NCBI GenBank assembly: GCA_937883785.1
Contig: CALGDE010000096.1
Coordinates: 1 to 49,116 of the forward strand
DNA from: an uncultured cyanobacterium
GTDB lineage: Bacteria > Cyanobacteriota > Cyanobacteriia > CACIAM-69d
DNA: 49,116 nucleotides
Reading direction: 5' to 3'
Positions 25,343-34,900 of this stretch are shown piece by piece. The translations under genes were made by a program, and so were the position numbers. The stretch's first letter is position 1. Every line of letters starts with the position of its first letter. The notes beneath the pieces are model-generated. The model saw only the letters and a program-made list of their open reading frames with translations, was not told the origin of the DNA and made no database searches.

Positions 25343-25720
25343 TTTAAGAACGTGGCGTTTCTATCAGTTCGCAATGCATTCTTTAGATTTACTTCGGGAT
25401 TAAATGGGTGAAATCCCCCTATTTCGTTAGATCAAACTCAATCTTTCAACGGTTTTTTCTTAATGCTGCTTAACTTTTTGAGTTTTAACGTTGATCCCAG
25501 TTAATTGTCTGAAAAGCCTTGAAAGAAGCCCCAGCGATCATTTTTTTTGAGGGGGTAGTTGGGCTTCGTTGAGATTTTTATTGCTCCCTGAAATAGGGGC
25601 TGCCGTCGATGGAGAAACCATGCGCAGTGGAGAGTATTCGTCCTACACATTTGGGTGTGAAACGCTTGCGGCAATTGATTTTGGGGTTGATTGATTGCAG
25701 TCTCAAGTGGTTTGTTGAAA

Positions 25721-25762
25721 ATGCGCTGAATGAAATGTGCTGAATGAAATGCGCTGAATAAG
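25721..25762. repeat. 14-bp tandem repeat, three units
   Basis: ATGCGCTGAATGAA is repeated three times in tandem (25721, 25735, 25749), the second unit with one change (ATGTGCTG) and the third truncated by one base. It is intergenic. Confidence 0.85.
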
Positions 25763-25867
25763 ATGGGCTATTGTCGCCAGTTGGGTAGAAAGTAGGGCAA
25801 GTTTGAGTCACGCGATCGAGGCTGAATACGCCCCTTCAGTCTTGCCCAGGGCTTCGCTTTTGAACGC

Positions 25868-25924
25868 GAGGGCGTGTGTTCAGTTAGGCGCCAGGAGCTT
25901 GACGCAGTGGGAGTGCACGCCCTC
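25868..25924. repeat. Hairpin of a dispersed element, copy B
   Basis: GAGGGCGTG (25868-25876) and CACGCCCTC (25916-25924) are a perfect 9-bp inverted repeat around a 39-base spacer. A comparable hairpin (AGGGCGTG/CACGCCCT, 40-base spacer) occurs at 43194-43249. Both are preceded by related sequence (CTTCGCTTTTGAA versus GTTGCTTTGAA). They may be end hairpins of a decayed mobile element, perhaps of the IS200/IS605 kind, but no transposase is present. Confidence 0.5.
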
Positions 25925-26129
25925 TCGAACCACACAGGCTAAAGGCTGCAATTCTCATTTACTATTGGGTTTAATGTTTGACGGAGCCACATCCCCTAGT
26001 CGAATCCTGGAAAATTTCGTTGTCCTGTTGACTTTGCCGACGCCTCACTAACAACTCTGCTCAAGACCTAATCACTTACTTTTCGGACTTTTGGGGGTCG
26101 CGCAAAAGATCTAAGTTGACTTAAAACAA

Positions 26130-26159
26130 TTGCGGCGCCGCTTACAAGCGATGCCGCAA
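26130..26159. other. Cruciform-forming inverted repeat
   Basis: TTGCGGC pairs with GCCGCAA, and inside them CGCTTACAAGCG forms a second small stem. On the minus strand it is followed by TTGTTTTAAG, so a weak terminator is possible. No gene directly feeds into it. Confidence 0.5.
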
Positions 26160-26627
26160 CCGAAACATATTCGAGAGTGAGTGTGTAACCCGAAGGTTTG
26201 AAAACGGGAACGAGCGCTGTTGTGCTGAAATTGGACGGAGCGTTGGAGGAGTTTGCCAGAGGCATGGGTCGCAGAGACAGTTACACAGTGAACTTGAGAG
26301 TGCCTAGTTTCGTTGTTGCGTGAACCCTAGCGCAATCTCTCTCTGCGGCTCACTTACAGAGTACCCAAGAAACGTGGCTTCATAATTAAAGTTTGAAATA
26401 AACTCCGGAACCGTCCCCGAAAAAATGCGCCTGCAACTGATCCAAAATTGATTATTTGCTGGTTTTGTGAAGATTATGCGTAGACGCTATAGAAAGGGTT
26501 CGAAAATTGATCCGTCTCGCTGTTTTAAGTTCCTTTGTTCTCCTCAGTGACTTTTTTCTTCTCAGTGATCAATCGGGAAAAGCAAGATGGAGTTCTTTTA
26601 TGGTTGAGCGCTTGGAGTGACTTGCTC

Positions 26628-28751
26628 CTACTGAACCACATCGGCAAACAGCCAGCGATCGCCCTGACGTACCAGCCGGAAGGTGCTGGTTTCTGACGAT
26701 CGCCGCCCATTTCGCAGGGAATAAACCAACTGCGCCCGCACGACGGCGGCATCAGCACTGCTTTCCAGCACCGTAATACTGTTGACATCTGTGCGCTGCA
26801 CCTGGGTCCACCATCCGGTGTAGCTATCAAAACTATTTTCAGAGAAATTGCGCTGAAACTCTGGCGTTAGGCGGTTCCAGCCTTCGCGGAAGTTGCCCTG
26901 GTTTAAAACGCTGTAATACTGCCGCAGCCCTGCTTCTGCTGCTGAGGCGTTGGATTGGGTGGCGTTATTAGGGGCGGCGCTGGGGCTGGATGTGGGGCTA
27001 GAGGTGGGGGCAGGGCTGGGGCTTAGGCGACCAATGGTATTGTCCCGTAGCCAATCTTGGAACATCTTGCTCAGGTCAAATTCCGGCAGATTAAAGTCGG
27101 GAAAGGGAATTTCCGGCACATCAATAATGCCGTTATCTTCAAAGTCGCTATCTTGGACGGTGTCGCTGGTGTCCTCGTCAGTGGTTTCTGGAGGCTGGCT
27201 CGGCTGGGGCAGCACTGACGATGCCATTACCCGATCCACCTGTACCTGAGGGTTGGTGCTGGCCCGTCCACAGTAAGCGTCACCGCGATCGCGCCCATAT
27301 TCCTTGAGCAAATTCAAACAGTCTTCCCGCTTTTTGAACGCTCCGGCAAACACCTGATAAATCTCGCGATCGCCCAGGTTGGCATAGTCGGGGTACCACA
27401 GCCAGCCCGCTTGGTCGAAGCCACGGCTGCGCAGCTCCTGCACCCGCTGTAGGGCTAGGTCACGGTTTTCGCTTTTGTAGGCGGCATCAGCCAGAAAATA
27501 GGCATCGGGAGTAATTAACCGCCCGTCTGCCTGGGCTTCCACATAGGGAGACAGGCTTTTAATCCATTGGGATAGGGCTAAGCCGCCGCCCACCAGGACA
27601 CCCACTGCGGCAAAGCCCACTAAAATTCCCGACCATTGACCAAACTTGCCCGCGCCTTTGCCGCCGTCGTCGGAGGGGCGTTGATGGGGAACCGGAGCTT
27701 GGTTTTGGTTGGGGCGCTGGTTTTGGGGTGGGGCGATCGCCTCCGTGGGGGGTGGGGCAGGACGACCCAACGCCACGGTTTTGGCTTGGGATTTGCCTTG
27801 AGCTTCCGGATAGGCGGCTGCGCTGGAGGGGGGCAGCGGCGGCGGGGCAATGGGGCGGGCTGAGGCTGGAATCGGATTGGGCTGGGGGGCAGGGCTACGA
27901 CCGATTAAGGTGGTCAGCATATCGTTGGCAGACCCGAAGCGACTGCGGGGATAGCTGTGGGTGGATCCCTCCAGGCAGGCGCGCAAATTAGGCGGCAGGG
28001 TTTTTAAGGTGTCGGACCAAATCAAATCTCCCGTGTGGGGATCGGCAGGAAATTCTTCGGGAAAGCAGCCGGTAAGGAGATAAATTGCCGTCCAGCCCAG
28101 GGAATATAAATCACTGGCGTAACCTGGCCGTCCTGCCGCTTGCTCTGGGGGCATAAAGCCGGGAGTGCCCACCACAATGGAGCTAACGGGAGAGCCCTGG
28201 GTGTTGATTTGGGCGCCCATGGTTTCTTTCACTGCCCCGAAATCAATTAAAAACGGGCGCTGATCCTGGTGGCGCACGATAATGTTGTCGGGCTTTAAAT
28301 CCCGATGAATAATGCCGCAGCTATGGACCGTTTCCAGCACCGGCAGTAGCTGGCGCAGCAGGTTATCCACCGCCGTCGGGGACCACCGCCCCTCTCGATT
28401 AAGGCGCTGGGTCAGGGTGTCGCCGTTGACCCATTCCTGAACCAGGTAAAATTCGCCGCCTTCGGTAAAGTAGGCGTACAGGCGGGGAATCTGGGGCGAT
28501 CGCTCCCCCAGTTTTTCCAATACCTCTGCCTCGCGAGCAAAGCGATCACGAATCAAATTGTAAGTGGCCGCATCGCTGGTGAGGGGCTTAAGCTGCTTGA
28601 TAACACACTCACGAGCCGACGGCATTTGCAGGTCTTTGGCTAAAAACGTTTCCCCAAAGCCGCCCCGTCCCAGGGCTCGCAACACCTGGTACCGGCCGCC
28701 CAGTAGTGATCGCCCCGAAGCGCCGTCACCTATCGCCTGCGTTGTTGTCAT
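26628..28751 (-). CDS. Membrane-anchored Ser/Thr protein kinase
   Basis: The product is 707 aa. GGGGAG lies just before the ATG. A Hanks-type kinase domain spans ~20-285 with the glycine loop LGRGGFGETF, Lys52, catalytic HRDLKPDN (Asp151) and DFG (Asp170). A Pro-rich linker leads to one membrane helix (~375-395). The outer part has a SPOR-like segment (EIYQVFAGAFKKREDCL), an acidic/Pro/Ser linker, and a C-terminal ~100-residue NTF2-like domain (LRQYYSVLNQGNFREGWNRL). This layout is typical of cyanobacterial sensor kinases with an external ligand-binding domain; substrates are unknown. The signal peptidase gene lies 61 bp downstream of its start on the upstream side, same strand, so they may be co-transcribed. 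Confidence 0.92.
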   Translation of the reverse strand: MTTTQAIGDGASGRSLLGGRYQVLRALGRGGFGETFLAKDLQMPSARECVIKQLKPLTSDAATYNLIRDRFAREAEVLEKLGERSPQIPRLYAYFTEGGEFYLVQEWVNGDTLTQRLNREGRWSPTAVDNLLRQLLPVLETVHSCGIIHRDLKPDNIIVRHQDQRPFLIDFGAVKETMGAQINTQGSPVSSIVVGTPGFMPPEQAAGRPGYASDLYSLGWTAIYLLTGCFPEEFPADPHTGDLIWSDTLKTLPPNLRACLEGSTHSYPRSRFGSANDMLTTLIGRSPAPQPNPIPASARPIAPPPLPPSSAAAYPEAQGKSQAKTVALGRPAPPPTEAIAPPQNQRPNQNQAPVPHQRPSDDGGKGAGKFGQWSGILVGFAAVGVLVGGGLALSQWIKSLSPYVEAQADGRLITPDAYFLADAAYKSENRDLALQRVQELRSRGFDQAGWLWYPDYANLGDREIYQVFAGAFKKREDCLNLLKEYGRDRGDAYCGRASTNPQVQVDRVMASSVLPQPSQPPETTDEDTSDTVQDSDFEDNGIIDVPEIPFPDFNLPEFDLSKMFQDWLRDNTIGRLSPSPAPTSSPTSSPSAAPNNATQSNASAAEAGLRQYYSVLNQGNFREGWNRLTPEFQRNFSENSFDSYTGWWTQVQRTDVNSITVLESSADAAVVRAQLVYSLRNGRRSSETSTFRLVRQGDRWLFADVVQ

Positions 28752-28812
28752 TGCTTCTCCCCTGCGCTGTCTTCCCTGAACGATATTCCCGGAAGGTATC
28801 CCCGTTGCCCAG

Positions 28813-29409
28813 TTATATCAATCGCCCTAGGCGATCGCCGGGCCAAAATCGCAGCCAAGCCCGTCCAATAATGTTATCCGTAGGCAAAAAGCCCCACACG
28901 TGGGAATCGTTGCTGTTGTTACGATTGTCTCCCATTACAAATATTCTGCCCTCTGGCACCTGGATCCGGGGCAAAGCATAGTTGGGCGGTGACGCAATAT
29001 AAGGCTCATTAAGGGCCGTTTCATCCACGAATACTCGCCCGTCGTGCACCTCCACCAGCTGTCCTTCGGTGGCCACAATACGCTTAATAAAAGCTTGATT
29101 TTTGTCGTAGCCCAATGCCTGAAGCTGTGGCGGTGGCTCAAACACCACAATATCGCCGCTGTGGACGGGCCGTACCCACTGGGATACCTTTTCCACCACC
29201 AGGCGATCGCCCACGTGCAAAGTGGGAAACATGGAGTCCGACGGAATATATCGCGGTTCCGCAATAAAGGTGCGCACCAAAAACGACAGCACCAGGGCAA
29301 TCCCGATTACCTTGCCGTTTTCTCGCCAGGACTGCCACGGTGAGGGGGTTGGGGATGGTGGCGACTTAGAGGGCGACGGCTGGGACGAAGAAGACTCGGG
29401 ACGGCTCAT
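28813..29409 (-). CDS. lepB: Signal peptidase I
   Basis: The product is 198 aa. A Ser/Pro-rich cytoplasmic N-terminus and one membrane helix (~33-50) precede the catalytic domain. The nucleophile is in SDSMFPTL (Ser59), the general base Lys109 is in FIKRIVATEG, and the family motif GDNRNNSNDSHVWG follows. It removes signal peptides from exported proteins, facing the periplasm or thylakoid lumen. It lies upstream of a Ser/Thr kinase gene on the same strand and is divergent from a GFA-family gene. Confidence 0.95.
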   Translation of the reverse strand: MSRPESSSSQPSPSKSPPSPTPSPWQSWRENGKVIGIALVLSFLVRTFIAEPRYIPSDSMFPTLHVGDRLVVEKVSQWVRPVHSGDIVVFEPPPQLQALGYDKNQAFIKRIVATEGQLVEVHDGRVFVDETALNEPYIASPPNYALPRIQVPEGRIFVMGDNRNNSNDSHVWGFLPTDNIIGRAWLRFWPGDRLGRLI

Positions 29410-29592
29410 AGAAGAGAAGCAGACGGAATTATTAAGGGTTGCAGGGCTGAGTTGCAGGGTTGAATTGCAATATCAAAACGCTGCCTAGGATAATCTTATG
29501 CCTTAATCAGGGTTCAGCCTTAACTTTGCCTTGATTCCTACCCCTTGGACTAGGTTGCTTAAGTTCGCCCAAGCACTGTACACGGAACAGAT

Positions 29593-30018
29593 ATGGATAT
29601 GGAACGCATCGACGCTCGGGAAACGGTCATTCACCGTGGAGGATGCCATTGCGGACGGGTAAGGTTTGAAGCGCGAGGGAATCAGGTTTTATCCACGATT
29701 CAGTGCAACTGCTCCATCTGTGACAAGGTGGGCTACGTGCATTGGATTGTGCCTGGCGATCGCTTTCAGTTGCTCCAGGGAAAGGATGCCCTAACGGAAT
29801 ATCGGTTCAATACGGGCACCGCGAAACATTATTTTTGTAAACACTGCGGCGTGAAATCTTTCTACGTGCCGCGATCGCACCCTGATAGCTACAGTGTGAA
29901 TGTGCGGTGCTTAGACCCCGGCAGCTTTGCGGTGGAAAAACCACAATTGTTCGATGGTCAAAATTGGGAACGCAATATTTCCCAATTGGCGTCTTCGAGC
30001 CCACAAAATCCTGATTAG
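29593..30018 (+). CDS. GFA (CENP-V/DUF636) family zinc protein
   Basis: The product is 141 aa. Zinc-binding cysteines appear in the order expected for the GFA fold: GGCHCGRVRF (Cys18, Cys20), QCNCSICDK and FCKHCGVKS. The fold is shared with glutathione-dependent formaldehyde-activating enzyme, but most members have no proven reaction, so no specific activity is claimed. Two close ATGs (29593, 29599) are possible starts. It ends 115 bp before the convergent tRNA-Arg gene. Confidence 0.85.
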   Translation: MDMERIDARETVIHRGGCHCGRVRFEARGNQVLSTIQCNCSICDKVGYVHWIVPGDRFQLLQGKDALTEYRFNTGTAKHYFCKHCGVKSFYVPRSHPDSYSVNVRCLDPGSFAVEKPQLFDGQNWERNISQLASSSPQNPD

Positions 30019-30132
30019 AAGAACTCCTTTACTCAAAAGGAACTGCTCTAATCCATGACTCTTATCCACCAACTTCAAGACAACACATACGTCTTCTAGG
30101 TAAACCTTTTCCAGGTCACCATTTACCAAAAA

Positions 30133-30206
30133 CGGGCAAGGAGGGATTCGAACCCCCGACACCCTGATCCGTAGTCAGGTGCTCTAGTCCACTGAGCTAC
30201 ATGCCC
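30133..30206 (-). tRNA. tRNA-Arg (anticodon ACG)
   Basis: The minus strand folds as a complete 74-nt cloverleaf: acceptor GGGCATG/CTTGCCC with one U.U mismatch at position 6-67, D arm GCTC/GAGC, anticodon stem CCTGA/TCAGG with loop CTACGGA (anticodon ACG, read as ICG after deamination), and T arm GGGGG TTCGAAT CCCTC with one wobble. CCA is not encoded. A short T run follows the discriminator G. Confidence 0.95.
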
Positions 30207-30293
30207 TTTCACGTCTGCATTTCCGCTTTCGCTTGCAGCGCTGTAGAAGTATAGCATGGGTCTTCGAATATAAATAAAGCTACGAGAAAAGTT

Positions 30294-30773
30294 ATGGAAG
30301 ATTCTTCGCTAACCCATCTGGACGCCCAAGGTCAGGCGCAAATGGTGGACGTGTCAGCCAAGGTGGCAACGGTGCGGGAGGCGATCGCCATATCCCGAGT
30401 CACCATGCAGCCGGAAACGGCGGCGGCGATCGCGGCGGGGAATTTACCCAAGGGGGATGTGTTGGGTACGGCGCGACTGGCGGGAATTATGGCAGCAAAG
30501 CAAACGTCGAATTTGGTTCCCCTGTGCCATCCCCTGCCCCTGCACAAAATCAATGTGGGCATTAGTCCGGTGGAAACGGGATACGAGGTGAAAGCTACCG
30601 TTAAAACCAAGGCGGAAACGGGGGTGGAAATGGAGGCGATGACAGCGGCGGCGATCGCGGCGTTAACCCTTTACGACATGGCGAAAGGGTTAGAAAAATC
30701 GATGGTGATTGAATCGATCAAACTGCTGCAAAAAACTGGCGGGAAGTCCGGAGAGTTCCGAAGGGAAGACTAA
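30294..30773 (+). CDS. moaC: Cyclic pyranopterin monophosphate synthase
   Basis: The product is 159 aa, the family's usual length. It carries the conserved [13 protein letters not shown] segment and [19 protein letters not shown], followed by [11 protein letters not shown] and the C-terminal KTGGKSG; these hold the catalytic Lys and His residues of MoaC. It converts the MoaA product into cPMP in molybdenum cofactor synthesis. No other Moco gene is adjacent in this window. Translation starts at the ATG at 30294, without a strong ribosome-binding site. Confidence 0.95.
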   Translation: MEDSSLTHLDAQGQAQMVDVSAKVATVREAIAISRVTMQPETAAAIAAGNLPKGDVLGTARLAGIMAAKQTSNLVPLCHPLPLHKINVGISPVETGYEVKATVKTKAETGVEMEAMTAAAIAALTLYDMAKGLEKSMVIESIKLLQKTGGKSGEFRRED

Positions 30774-30891
30774 AGGACTAGTAGCGACCTGGCTTGCCCA
30801 TGACTAGCCGATGATGCCACTAGAAAGGGGCAAGGGAAAAGGGGCGCCGAAGAAAGGCGACTAAGCAATAAATACAAAAGGCATTGATTGA

Positions 30892-31875
30892 ATGGATACG
30901 CTGATTAACTTTCACGTTATTGACCCTAATAATTTAGGAGACTATCTATCATCGCCTTTTGAGTATTTTGATTTTCCTGGACTAAAAACTGAGCGATGGG
31001 ATTTGCAAGAACTTAGGGACTTTGCCGCTGCTCCCGACAGTCCAGGAAAAATTCGAGATTATCTGGCGCAGCTGCCTGAAAACGTTAGGGTTCATAGTGT
31101 GTTTGGCGGCGGCGGATTATTGGCATCCCAGTTTCAAACAGCGGCTCGTACGGCGTTTGAAAAAGTGTCTCAACCCACCGGCGGCGGGGCGATCGCCTGG
31201 GGAGTTGGTCAGCAATCCTACAACATCAAAAATTTGGTGGGTACCCCGGCCGAGTACCGAAATAACGTTAAACAGCAGGCGCTGGATTTTCCCTACGACG
31301 ACTACGTTAAAGGCTGGGATTTGGTGGGCGTACGAGATGATTTAGAAAATCAATACTGGGTGCCCTGTGCCAGCTGTATGCACCCTGCCTTCGACAAAGA
31401 TTACGTAACAAAACACGATTTTGTGGTGTATTCCCACAAAAAATTTCAGCTTAAAATTCCAGGAATTCCCACCTTGGACCACACAGAAAAGTCCATGGAT
31501 AAAGTGTTGGAATTCCTGGGATCAGGAAAGACCATTTTGACTAGTTCATTTCACGGTGCTTACTGGGGAACCCTTTTGGGGCGAAAGGTTTTGGCGTTTC
31601 CTTTTACCTCCAAATTTATGACCCTAAAACATCCAGTGGGGCTGTACCCCCATGCCAGTTGGGCAATTCCCCAAATACGATGGCAGCCGTTTAAAACAAC
31701 GTTTCTAAATAAAATAAATATAAAAATAAAGCTTTCCAAAAGTTATAAGTGCCCCACAAAAGGCTGGGAAAACTATCTGGAGGAGGCTCAGGCGCACCCT
31801 AATGCGCTGGCGGAATGTCGGGAACGTAACCAGTTGTTTCACCAACAGGTGATGGACTTAGTGAGTTCACAGTAA
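30892..31875 (+). CDS. Polysaccharide pyruvyl transferase-like protein
   Basis: The product is 327 aa. Features of the pyruvyl transferase family (GT-B-like) are seen: an N-terminal NNLGDYLSSP segment, a glycine-rich turn SVFGGGGLLA, AIAWGVGQQ, and the C-terminal ILTSSFHGAYWGTLLGRKVLAFPF, which corresponds to the family's SSRLHG-type block. Such enzymes add pyruvate ketals to exopolysaccharide or cell-wall sugars. The neighbours are not polysaccharide genes, so the exact substrate is open. It ends 28 bp before the helicase gene on the same strand. Confidence 0.75.
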   Translation: MDTLINFHVIDPNNLGDYLSSPFEYFDFPGLKTERWDLQELRDFAAAPDSPGKIRDYLAQLPENVRVHSVFGGGGLLASQFQTAARTAFEKVSQPTGGGAIAWGVGQQSYNIKNLVGTPAEYRNNVKQQALDFPYDDYVKGWDLVGVRDDLENQYWVPCASCMHPAFDKDYVTKHDFVVYSHKKFQLKIPGIPTLDHTEKSMDKVLEFLGSGKTILTSSFHGAYWGTLLGRKVLAFPFTSKFMTLKHPVGLYPHASWAIPQIRWQPFKTTFLNKINIKIKLSKSYKCPTKGWENYLEEAQAHPNALAECRERNQLFHQQVMDLVSSQ

Positions 31876-31902
31876 GCTGGCGATAGAGAGTGGTTCTTCG
31901 TA

Positions 31903-34900
31903 ATGGTTTCGACGCCTAAGATTAAGTCCCTGAGTGACAATAAATCTGTTGAACTTGGGGGCGATCGCATTGCCCGGCTGGCGGCGGAAACGGGGCTGAC
32001 GGAAGAACAGGCGGCGGCGGCTTTTGCCTTGGGCTCGGTGGCGGTGACGGCGGGGGCGGGCACCGGCAAGACCCATATGCTGGCGGAGCGGTATTTATTT
32101 CATTTAACGGAGCGGGGGCTGTCGCCACTGGAGGTGGTGGCGGTTTCTTTCACCCGAAAAGCAGCAGCGGAGTTGCGATCGCGAATTCGATCAAAAATTG
32201 CCAAAACCTTGGGGCAAGATTCGGAGGAGCTGGCGGAATTAGAGGCGGCTCCCATTTCCACGTTTCACTCTTTGGCGGGGCGTATTTGTCGCGAACATCC
32301 TGATGCGGCTGGGATTCCCCCTAATTTTCAAATGATGGATGAGCTGGAGGGTGCCCTGTGGCAACAGGAACAGCTTGATCGTGCGTTTTCTCGGTTGCCA
32401 TCCCAGGTTCCCGAGCTGTGCCAGAGAATTCCCTATTCTAAGGTGCGGGAAATTTTTGAGGTGATGTTGGCGGATCCGCTGGCTGCCCAAGACGCTTTGG
32501 GGCGATCGCGCCAAGATTGGCTGCCGGTTTTGGAGCAGTTACGACAGCAAACCTTAGAGGATTTACTGGGGGATCCTGCGTGGCAAAACGCCCGGGGAAT
32601 TGTGTTTGGTGCCTGTAATCCTTCGGGAGGAAAACTGGAAGAAATTCGGGCGAGAGTGGCAGAGGGTTTGGATGATTTAGAGGCAGGAAATAACCCTGAA
32701 GAAATTGCTGACGCTATCCATTTGATTCTTGAAGGTCGAATGCCGGGAGGCAAGAAGCCAAAGCAGTGGGATGAAGCCCTTTGGATTGAAGTTAAAGAAG
32801 CGCTGAATACGATTCGCGAGGCGATTAAAGGGATTAAAAAAGAAGGGATTCTAACCTTGTCTCCCAATGAATATGATGATGAACTGGAGCATTTATTTCC
32901 CCTTCTAAATCAGGGATTTAAGTGGGTTAGTCAGTGTATTGAAGTGGCTAAGAAGCGATCGCGAATTTTAGATTTTAGCGATTTAGAAGTGTACGCGCTG
33001 CGGGCATTGGAAAAGCGGGAGGTGCGGGAATATTATGCCGAACGCTGGCATGGATTTTTAGTGGATGAATTTCAGGACACTAACCCCACCCAGGGGCTGA
33101 TTTTAGAGCGACTGGTTGGCGATCGCCTGATCCTAAATAGTCTTAGCCCAGAACCGGTTTGGCTAACTATTGTGGGGGACGATAAGCAAGCGATTTATGG
33201 CTTTCGCGGCGGTGATATTGAGGTGTTTCAACAGTGGCGAAACCGCATCGAATCAATTGGGGGCGATCGCGTCAGTCTGACGAAAAGTTTTCGCACCCAC
33301 GGTCCCCTAACATCACAAATTAACCGTATTTTTAAGCCGATTCTAGGCACACTTCATCAAGACTTAAACGGCGTTCGAAAATCGCCCCATGAGGGTCCAT
33401 TTTGTCAGGCTTTTTATTTATTTAATTCTGCAAAATCCACAGCGGACGAACCCAAGAAAGTCAATAAAGATACGGGATGCCAAACGGAGATTGAGAAGCT
33501 TGCAGAATATATTCAAGACCTCGTCAATCAGAAGCTGAAAATCTTTGATAAAGGGTTAGGGAAAACGCGCCCCATTGAATATCGAGATATTGCGATTTTG
33601 GGACGCACCTGGAAGGATTTAGGGGGCTATGCTCGGGGGTTGGAAGGGTTGGAAATTCCCGTGTTTTTAGGGAGCGCGGGGAATTTGCTGGAGTCCATTG
33701 TGGTGCGCGATGGCATTGCCCTGCTGCGATTTCTGGCAGACCGTCGCGATAATTTAGCCTTGGTTGCCCTATTGCGCAGTCCCTTTTTTGCTATTAGCGA
33801 TCGCGTTTTATTCCAGGTGGCCCAGCAATTTAAAACGCCCCCCATGGAGCCGGATATGCCCGGCGGTGAACGTCCCCAGGTGCGGTGGTGGGAAGAGTTG
33901 GAAGCATTGGCGGCGGCGGAAAAATTGCCGGAAGTGCTGGAACCGGCGATCGCCACATTGACCCATCTGCGGCGGGAGCGCCAGAGGCTATCCCCGGTGC
34001 GGCTGCTGTTGCGGGCGGATCAACTGACGGGCTACACGGCCACATGGACCCATTTAAATGAGCGCGATCGCCGGCTGGCAGACTGGCAGGGATTTTTAGA
34101 TTTGCTCCATAAGCTGGACGGGCATACGGGGGATACCTTCGCCGTGGTGCGCCAGGTGCAGCGGCTAATCGATGCCAATAGTGGCTTTGGGGGACCGGCG
34201 ATTCCGGTGGAGTCGCCTCCCATTGAAGCGGGAAATACAGTGCAGCTAATGACCCTCCACGCGTCAAAGGGGTTGGAGTGGCCGGTGGTGATTTTGCCCG
34301 GGTTGAACGGGGCGGGTAATAAAGCGGCAGCGGCGGTGTACTGCGATCGCGCGTTGGGGGTGGCGTGGAAATTTGGCGACGATAACGAAGGGTCAGAGTA
34401 TCGGGACGCTGGCTATGACCCCAGCGCCCAGCCGGCCCTGCTTACCCTGCTGCGGGCGTTGGAAAAGCAGCGAAATTTGGCGGAAATGCACCGGTTGTAT
34501 TACGTGGGGCTGACGCGATCGCGGGACCGGTTAATTTTGAGCGGCTATAGCCCTGCGGAGAAAAATAGTGCCCTAGAAGCCCTGCAACAACCGGCAGAAA
34601 ATGCGGGCATCGGCTTTCGACCATACCCCTGCGATCCGGACGGTGCCACCAATGCCGACCCGGTTAATCCAACGTTTCCAACGCCGTCGCCGCCGCCCCA
34701 TCGTTTGCTGGTGGGCAAAGGCACCGCTGGACTTAACGATATTCCGGTGACGTCCCTAGCGGATTATGCCCGCTGTCCCCGCTGGTTTGAATATCGGGTT
34801 GTGGCGGGGCATCCAGGAGTGGCAACTGATGATGAAGGGAATTTCCCCCAGAACGATCAGCCGGACTCTGCCCGCTACTTGGGCATTGTCACCCACGCCC

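Larger units (their letters stand above)
25343..26627. other. 1.3-kb region without a convincing gene
   Basis: No conserved coding frame is visible. It holds the ctaC promoter region (with an 8-bp inverted repeat AAACTCAA/TTGAGTTT at 25434-25485), a 14-bp tandem repeat (25721-25762), a dispersed-repeat relative with a long-armed hairpin (25802-25924), a cruciform (26130-26159) and featureless sequence to the kinase stop. Short open frames (25578-25811 and 26068-26265 minus, 25803-26051 plus) have no recognisable product and overlap these structures. Confidence 0.6.

Noticed and set aside
25578-25811. 77-codon minus-strand frame
   Set aside because: Much of it translates the 14-bp tandem repeat; low-complexity and unsupported.
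25803-26051. Possible IS200/IS605 right end or TnpB tail
   Set aside because: A hairpin and a vaguely familiar reading frame are present, but no transposase domain or second end is visible; kept only as a repeat.
26068-26265. 65-codon minus-strand frame with one hydrophobic stretch
   Set aside because: No ribosome-binding site, no recognised product, and it spans a cruciform; not enough to call a gene.
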